64,000 bases of DNA from Rhizophagus irregularis (taxonomy: Eukaryota > Glomeromycota > Glomeromycetes > Glomerales > Glomeraceae): positions 1,488,001-1,552,000 of the forward strand of contig NC_089431.1 of NCBI RefSeq assembly GCF_026210795.1, in the 5' to 3' direction. The notes beneath the pieces are model-generated. The model was not told the origin of the DNA. It saw only the letters and a program-made list of their open reading frames with translations, and searched no databases. This document shows positions 59,307 through 64,000 of this stretch, piece by piece. Both the position numbers and the translations under genes were made by a program. The first letter of the stretch is position 1, and every line of letters starts with the position of its first letter.

Positions 59307-60928
59307 TCATTTCACCAAGATCTTGAACTCCAAGCGCTTGATCTGTTTCTTTGTCAGTGTACGCCTACAAAGAGAACACACTTTTTGAGATTTCAAAGCG
59401 GTTGAGATGCAATCTCGACAAAAAATATGTCCACAAGGCGTAAATGAAACATCTTTTGGAAAATCAAGACAAATCGCGCACTTGAGTTGAAGACCTTTTG
59501 ATGGTAAAGGAGAAGTTGCAGAAGTAAGATCTTCTGCCGAAGAGTCATCATCAATGATAATTATCTCTGGGGGTGAGTGATTATTATTGTTAGAATTTTT
59601 ATAGGAAGAGTTGACGGCGGTTGAATGGGTATTCGGAGAGAAGATTACTGGCGAGGACGTTAAATCCACAATATTGTTCGGATATGGATCCGCAGCATTG
59701 TTGCTGGGGTAAGAAGGAGGAGAGGAGAGGTCTACCACTTCTATTTCGGGAGTCCTAGAACGATCAGCAAGGGATAATACTGAACGAATAGGAGGTAAGG
59801 TTATTCCACCATGCGCAGAATTTTCTTGCGGCAAAGAAATAGGAGGCAAAGTTACTACTCCACCAGTGTTGTTTCCAGTAGTAGGTAAATTAAACGGCTG
59901 TAGATATGAAGAAGAATCCTGAATTGTTTCCGATTCTGCGGTCTGTAGGATTGTAGGAAGTGGCGAGTCACTTCTATAAGGTGGTGGTAGGATAATAATC
60001 GGATAAGCGTCTTGTTCACTTCGAGATACTAAAATTTAATAACAAATTTTGTTATATGATTTTTTTTTTTAGTCAATTTAAATCTAATACATATAAGATG
60101 GGTTTATACCTCCTTCTTCTGCTCTTATTGCCCTACGTTTATTAGGTCTTGATATTGGTCCTGAAGAATTATTGTATGAAGTAGACGATTCCGGTTCTAT
60201 AATTGAAAGATAATGAGTAATGCATAATTTCTAAATTTGAAATTTGAGAACCATACAATTATAATGAAACATTTATTGATAAACAAGAATACCATCTAAC
60301 TCTGCCCTTTCTTGTGTTCTTTTATTTTGGCGTGATGTTCGTATTCGAGTTGAAGAACTTTCAATATCAGTATCTCCTTCTGAAGAGGAAGGAACCTAAA
60401 AGTGAGAATAAATAACATTATATGATTATTAACAATTAACAATTAACATCAATCGCGCAAGTATTCATCGTACTTTGTAAGTAACGGCACGAGGAACTGT
60501 ACGTCGAAGTCTACGCATGCGTTGTAACTCAGGATCGGGTTCTATTAAATTTTGTGATTGGCTTGGCAATGACAAACCTATAAAAGATAAAATATTTATA
60601 ATCAACATTTTAAATTTACAATAACACAAAAAAATTGATCATAACAAAATATCATTTAAAAATTATAAAACCAACCATATACATCTTGCATTGGCTCAAT
60701 CGGTTCTTGTCTTTTTTTCTGCGCTCTGGTTGTAACCCTAACTCTTCTACTTGTCGCAGTTTCCGTTACTCTATTAAGGTTATAACTTTCATGTGAACTA
60801 CTTTGTTCTGGGAAAGCATTAGTAGTTTGCTTTTGATTGAAATTAATAAGAAAGTAAATTAAAACAGTTATTTAGAGAGTATAAAAAAAAAAAACAAAAA
60901 CATTCTAAATCTTTACCCGTGAGCCCAT
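59307..60928 (-). CDS. RING finger protein with SUMO-interacting motifs (RNF4/Slx8-like)
   Basis: Probable SUMO-targeted ubiquitin ligase. Six exons on the minus strand: 60928-60917, 60829-60676, 60577-60474, 60395-60293, 60196-60110, 60028-59307, giving 393 aa. The C-terminal C3HC4 RING spans about 337-374 (CAICLDF, CGHIFCRDCI, CSLC) and is close to the C-terminus, as in RNF4 and Slx8. Upstream, four hydrophobic-acidic segments resemble SUMO-interacting motifs: PIIIL (163-167), IEVVDLSS (249-256), NIVDLTSS (272-279) and EIIIIDDDSS (308-317). The N-terminal region is basic (RRVRVTTRAQKKRQE; RMRRLRRTVPRA). The first exon encodes only MGSR and is the least certain part. Partner of an Slx5-like protein, or self-sufficient like RNF4, cannot be told. 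Confidence 0.85.
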
Positions 60929-63250
60929 TCTTTTTATAATTTATTTTGCAAAAAGACAGTTTGACCCTCCAGTTCAAGAAACTCAAGAGAAAATATATTT
61001 TATAAAATACAGGTAATGTGCAATCTGAAGTTATGAATAAACAACAGCTTTAAGAGAACAACAAAAAAAAAAATAAATTTAGTTCCGATATTCTTGAAAA
61101 TTTCAAGTATATTGCATAAGGTTACACGAGGTATACGAATTATTACAGGACAACTCTTCGATAATAATAATTATAGTCAGTCACAAGGGATCATAGAAAA
61201 AAACCAAATATGGTATTATAATTTCAATGTATGCTTATCATTATATATGATACTGAAGAGGTTTTTCTCATTACTATAAACACGTAAAATTATTTGTCGC
61301 GTTGTTTTTAAATTTTTAAATTGTTAGTATTGATATTATTGATATTTGATATTATTTGATGGGATTTAAATCAAATCATTATTGATTATCAAAACTCGCG
61401 AATTTCGATATAAACCCCTACTCCCCTAGTTTAGCTGAGCTTTATGGATTTGAATTACCGATTTTACCGGTATGGTTAACAAACGTTCTTTGGATTTTGG
61501 GACTATATTTTATAAATAAATGAATTATTTAAATATTTTGAAATTGCAAGAATGCTTATAATTTTTTACAAGAACGTTAAAAATCGTTTCTAGAATACAA
61601 TCACTAATCAATAAATTAACAAAACTTTAAAATTAAAAAAAAATCCCTGAAAATTCTTTCCTTTTTATAACTAATAACTAAATCTATTTAAAATTCTTAT
61701 AATCTTTAACTAATTCTAAATTTCCAATACTTACGTCAATATTACACACGTTGGTCATTTTTCCTGTACGATCATGTGGACATTCTTACTATAAATTTAT
61801 ATCATAATGAAATTATTTTCTTTAGTTTTTTAAATAATAATAAATATTTGTATCTAAATAATAATATAGTAAAGATAATTATAAACAGTTAATAGTAGTT
61901 AATAATTTATATTTATTTATTTATTTAAAATATAATTAAACCTAAACCTTTGCAAGATTCTAATAGAGTAGTTAAAAATAAAAGAAACATAAATGCAATT
62001 TATAATTTTAATATTAAAAATTACAAACATTTAATAGAATTATTGAAATTTTTAAAAATCTAAATATAATTTAAAAACAATTTGTCAATATTTCTATTAT
62101 TATTATATGTTATGAATTCGGTGATATAATAATATTCAAACCGTCGGTAATTAATGTATTACGATCTCGACGGCATCTACTATTTTTTTACCATATATTT
62201 CTACTCCTTTTTAACTTTAATAAGAAGAAACCTGTGCGTATTAGTATGTATTGATTTTGTTGTTGAGTTTGCATCAATTCGGTGTTATTCTTTTTACTAT
62301 TATGGGAAAATAGTGATAATTGTAATAATAATGGACTCATTATTCTTGTACTTGTGTTTAGGGGGGCGGTTAAAAATATTGGTCACCCCGCAGGAGTGAC
62401 ACTTTTATCCCACATATATCAATAACTAGGTTATTGCATGGGTCGACAACCATAATATCGACACTGTAAAAATCCCAAAGTTCACGGTAATTTTAAAAAT
62501 GCAGTGGCGCAGTAGCGGTTCTTAATTAAAATATAATTTGATTCAAAATATTTGTAAATTTTATTAATACCAATGCAAATTTTATTAATAAATTTTATTA
62601 ATATTAACTAACGTTACTATATTATTAATGAAAATTAAAAGAACCTTTTTTTTTTATTTTAATTAAAAGGACTATGTACTAAATTACTAATCTATCTTCT
62701 AAAATTAGAAACAATTGCACTGGGGATCCCTATGCGTCGAACAAGTTATTATATATAGTAAAAGTATATAATAAGTAAAACTTATTAAAGGATTAATACT
62801 GGGGATTAATATATGAAAATATGATTGCAAACATATTCGATACTTATTTAATATTTAGCCGATAATAGCCATTAACAGTCCGTAAAATAATCTTTCATAT
62901 ATGGTAAATATTGCATTATTTAATTTAGAGGCGTATTCTAAATTTGGTAAATAATCGTCTTAATGTCATTTAAGTACCGTAATACAAAATATTTCTATAG
63001 AATTTTTTTTTTCATTCATTCCCATTCATTCTCAAAAAATGATAGAGACTTAAGATTATTAATAAAATAATTACATGGTTCTATAGCATTTTAGTAACAA
63101 GGTCAGAAGTATTTAATAGATTACGGATGAAAGAACGTTATAAAAACAAAATTTCTTTTCCAAAATTAGTTCTTCTGTAATAAAAATATTTACACTGGTT
63201 CAATAAAAAAGAGTCTTTAAATAAAAATAATATAATTGAAGCTTGACTTT
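60929..63250. other. Long AT-rich region without recognised genes
   Basis: About 2.3 kb. It starts with the promoter of the RING gene. The rest has poly-A/T and AT microsatellite-like sequence. One GC-richer island (about 62360-62530) includes a hairpin and an RNA-polymerase-III A-box-like string and may be a repeat remnant. Open frames at 61094-61279 and 62154-62399 have no protein character. Confidence 0.45.
62382..62400. repeat. Short GC-rich hairpin
   Basis: GTCACCCC-GCA-GGAGTGAC: 8-bp arms with one mismatch around a 3-nt loop, preceded by a GGGGGGCGG run (62361-62369). It stands out in an AT-rich desert and may be the end of a decayed repeat element. Confidence 0.5.
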
Positions 63251-64000
63251 TTACAATTATCAAACCTTCAGGAATTTATTATTAAAACTATTAAAAAATG
63301 CGGATTATATGGAAAATTATTCACCAGAATTATTTTCAAAAGCTGTAGAAATAATACCATTATCAGAAGATAATATTATCTAAATTCATTGATTGAAGAG
63401 TACATTGAATTTGTTCGATTATCTACAGTATCTTTTATCTTACATGTATGAAAAAGAAAAACCTTTTATCGTTCTAAGTATATTAAGTTTTCGATCTAGT
63501 GTTATCCTTTGCAGCAAAACAAGTTTCTAGTGATGCACATGAAACCCTTAAACAAATGGGTACTTCAGCCCAAGTAGAAAACAAATCTATTACTGTTTAA
63601 CAAAAAGTTGCAAAGAATTAAAGCTTTGATAGTTCGAATAAAAGAATATAATAGTACCATCAAAATTGTCCCGTCCAATATAATTATAGATGTCTATCGA
63701 TAAATAGCAATTTCAAGTGAAATTCGAGGAATACCAACACTCAAAGAATCAGATTATGTTTTAGATGAATCAACATGTAGAGAAGCTTATTATTGAGGCA
63801 CCAAATAGTTGTGGACTTCAAAGTGTTAGAACTAAAGACGCTTTTAGCCAATAAAGAAATTTTTGGGATGTCTACTGGATGGGTATTAGGTTCCTGTGGT
63901 AATGTTCATAATTCTAATACGGTGTCATGTTATTGTTCGCAGTTTCAAAATGATAACATATGAACGAAAGAATTTGTATTTTTTCAGTTAATGGTACAAA
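63251..64000 (+). pseudogene. Degraded coding-like region, unrecognised
   Basis: Sequence with protein-like segments in several plus-strand frames, for example ENYSPELFSKAVEIIPLSED (from about 63310), AAKQVSSDAHETLKQMGTSA (about 63515) and RGIPTLKESDYVLDESTCRE (about 63728). Stops and frame changes separate them, and no splice sites explain all the breaks. The region runs off the window edge. I do not recognise the family; it is probably an old gene or element fragment. Confidence 0.4.

Noticed and set aside
61094-61279. Plus-strand 61-codon open frame
   Set aside because: AT-driven composition and no conserved pattern or splice signals.
62500-62560. tRNA gene or SINE head
   Set aside because: An A-box-like string (TGGCGCAGTAGC) is present, but I see no B box at the right distance and no cloverleaf.

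Overview
The window looks like nuclear DNA of an early-diverging filamentous fungus, most likely an arbuscular mycorrhizal fungus of the Rhizophagus type. This is an inference from four things: very AT-rich DNA, genes cut by many short introns (mostly about 60-100 bp, GT..AG), a single-copy housekeeping set that is fungal/opisthokont in character, and two families known to be expanded in that lineage (F-box/LRR-like proteins and a degraded AAA-ATPase-like gene). No prokaryotic, organellar or viral segment was recognised. Exon structures below were worked out by hand from splice sites and reading phase. In every complete multi-exon model the exon lengths sum to a whole number of codons.

Layout. 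1-5000 (+): the 3' part of a serine-rich gene, then EB1 (microtubule plus-end protein) and DPM2 (dolichol-phosphate-mannose synthase subunit). 5160-15028: an RXT2-like Rpd3L subunit (-), a TRA2-like splicing factor (+), an ASXH/DEUBAD protein (+) and an HMG-box-like protein (-). 15795-28734: F-box protein (+), DBP8/DDX49 RNA helicase (+), SYN8-like Qc-SNARE (-), SET/NAP histone chaperone (+), TTI1 (+) and ARP2 (+). 29455-31222: a worn-out AAA-ATPase-like gene copy. 31678-42355: TMEM115 (+), a FYVE-armadillo protein (-) and the CYC8/SSN6 corepressor (-). 43641-50884: XLF-like end-joining factor (+), cardiolipin synthase (-), a 39-residue spliced small gene (-) beside a pogo-like MITE, BioF-like 8-amino-7-oxononanoate synthase with a peroxisomal SKL end (+), and YIP1 (+). 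51354-60928: SCAI (-), a diverged tandem duplication that leaves fragments of two neighbouring genes, CDC50 flippase subunit (-), NHP2 (-) and a RING protein with several SUMO-interacting motifs (-). 60929-64000 is AT-rich and mostly featureless, with degraded coding-like sequence at its end.

The genes do not form a pathway cluster. Recurrent themes are chromatin and transcription (RXT2-like, ASXH protein, SET/NAP, CYC8), membrane traffic and lipids (SYN8, TMEM115, YIP1, FYVE-ARM, CDC50, CRD1), and genome maintenance (XLF, SCAI, TTI1, SUMO-targeted-ligase-like RING). The most informative local structures are the SCAI-CDC50 tandem duplication, the TA-flanked MITE, the small spliced gene, the ATG-only first exon of DPM2, and 17- and 19-nt microexons in the FYVE-ARM gene. 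I did not find a wholly new multi-gene system.
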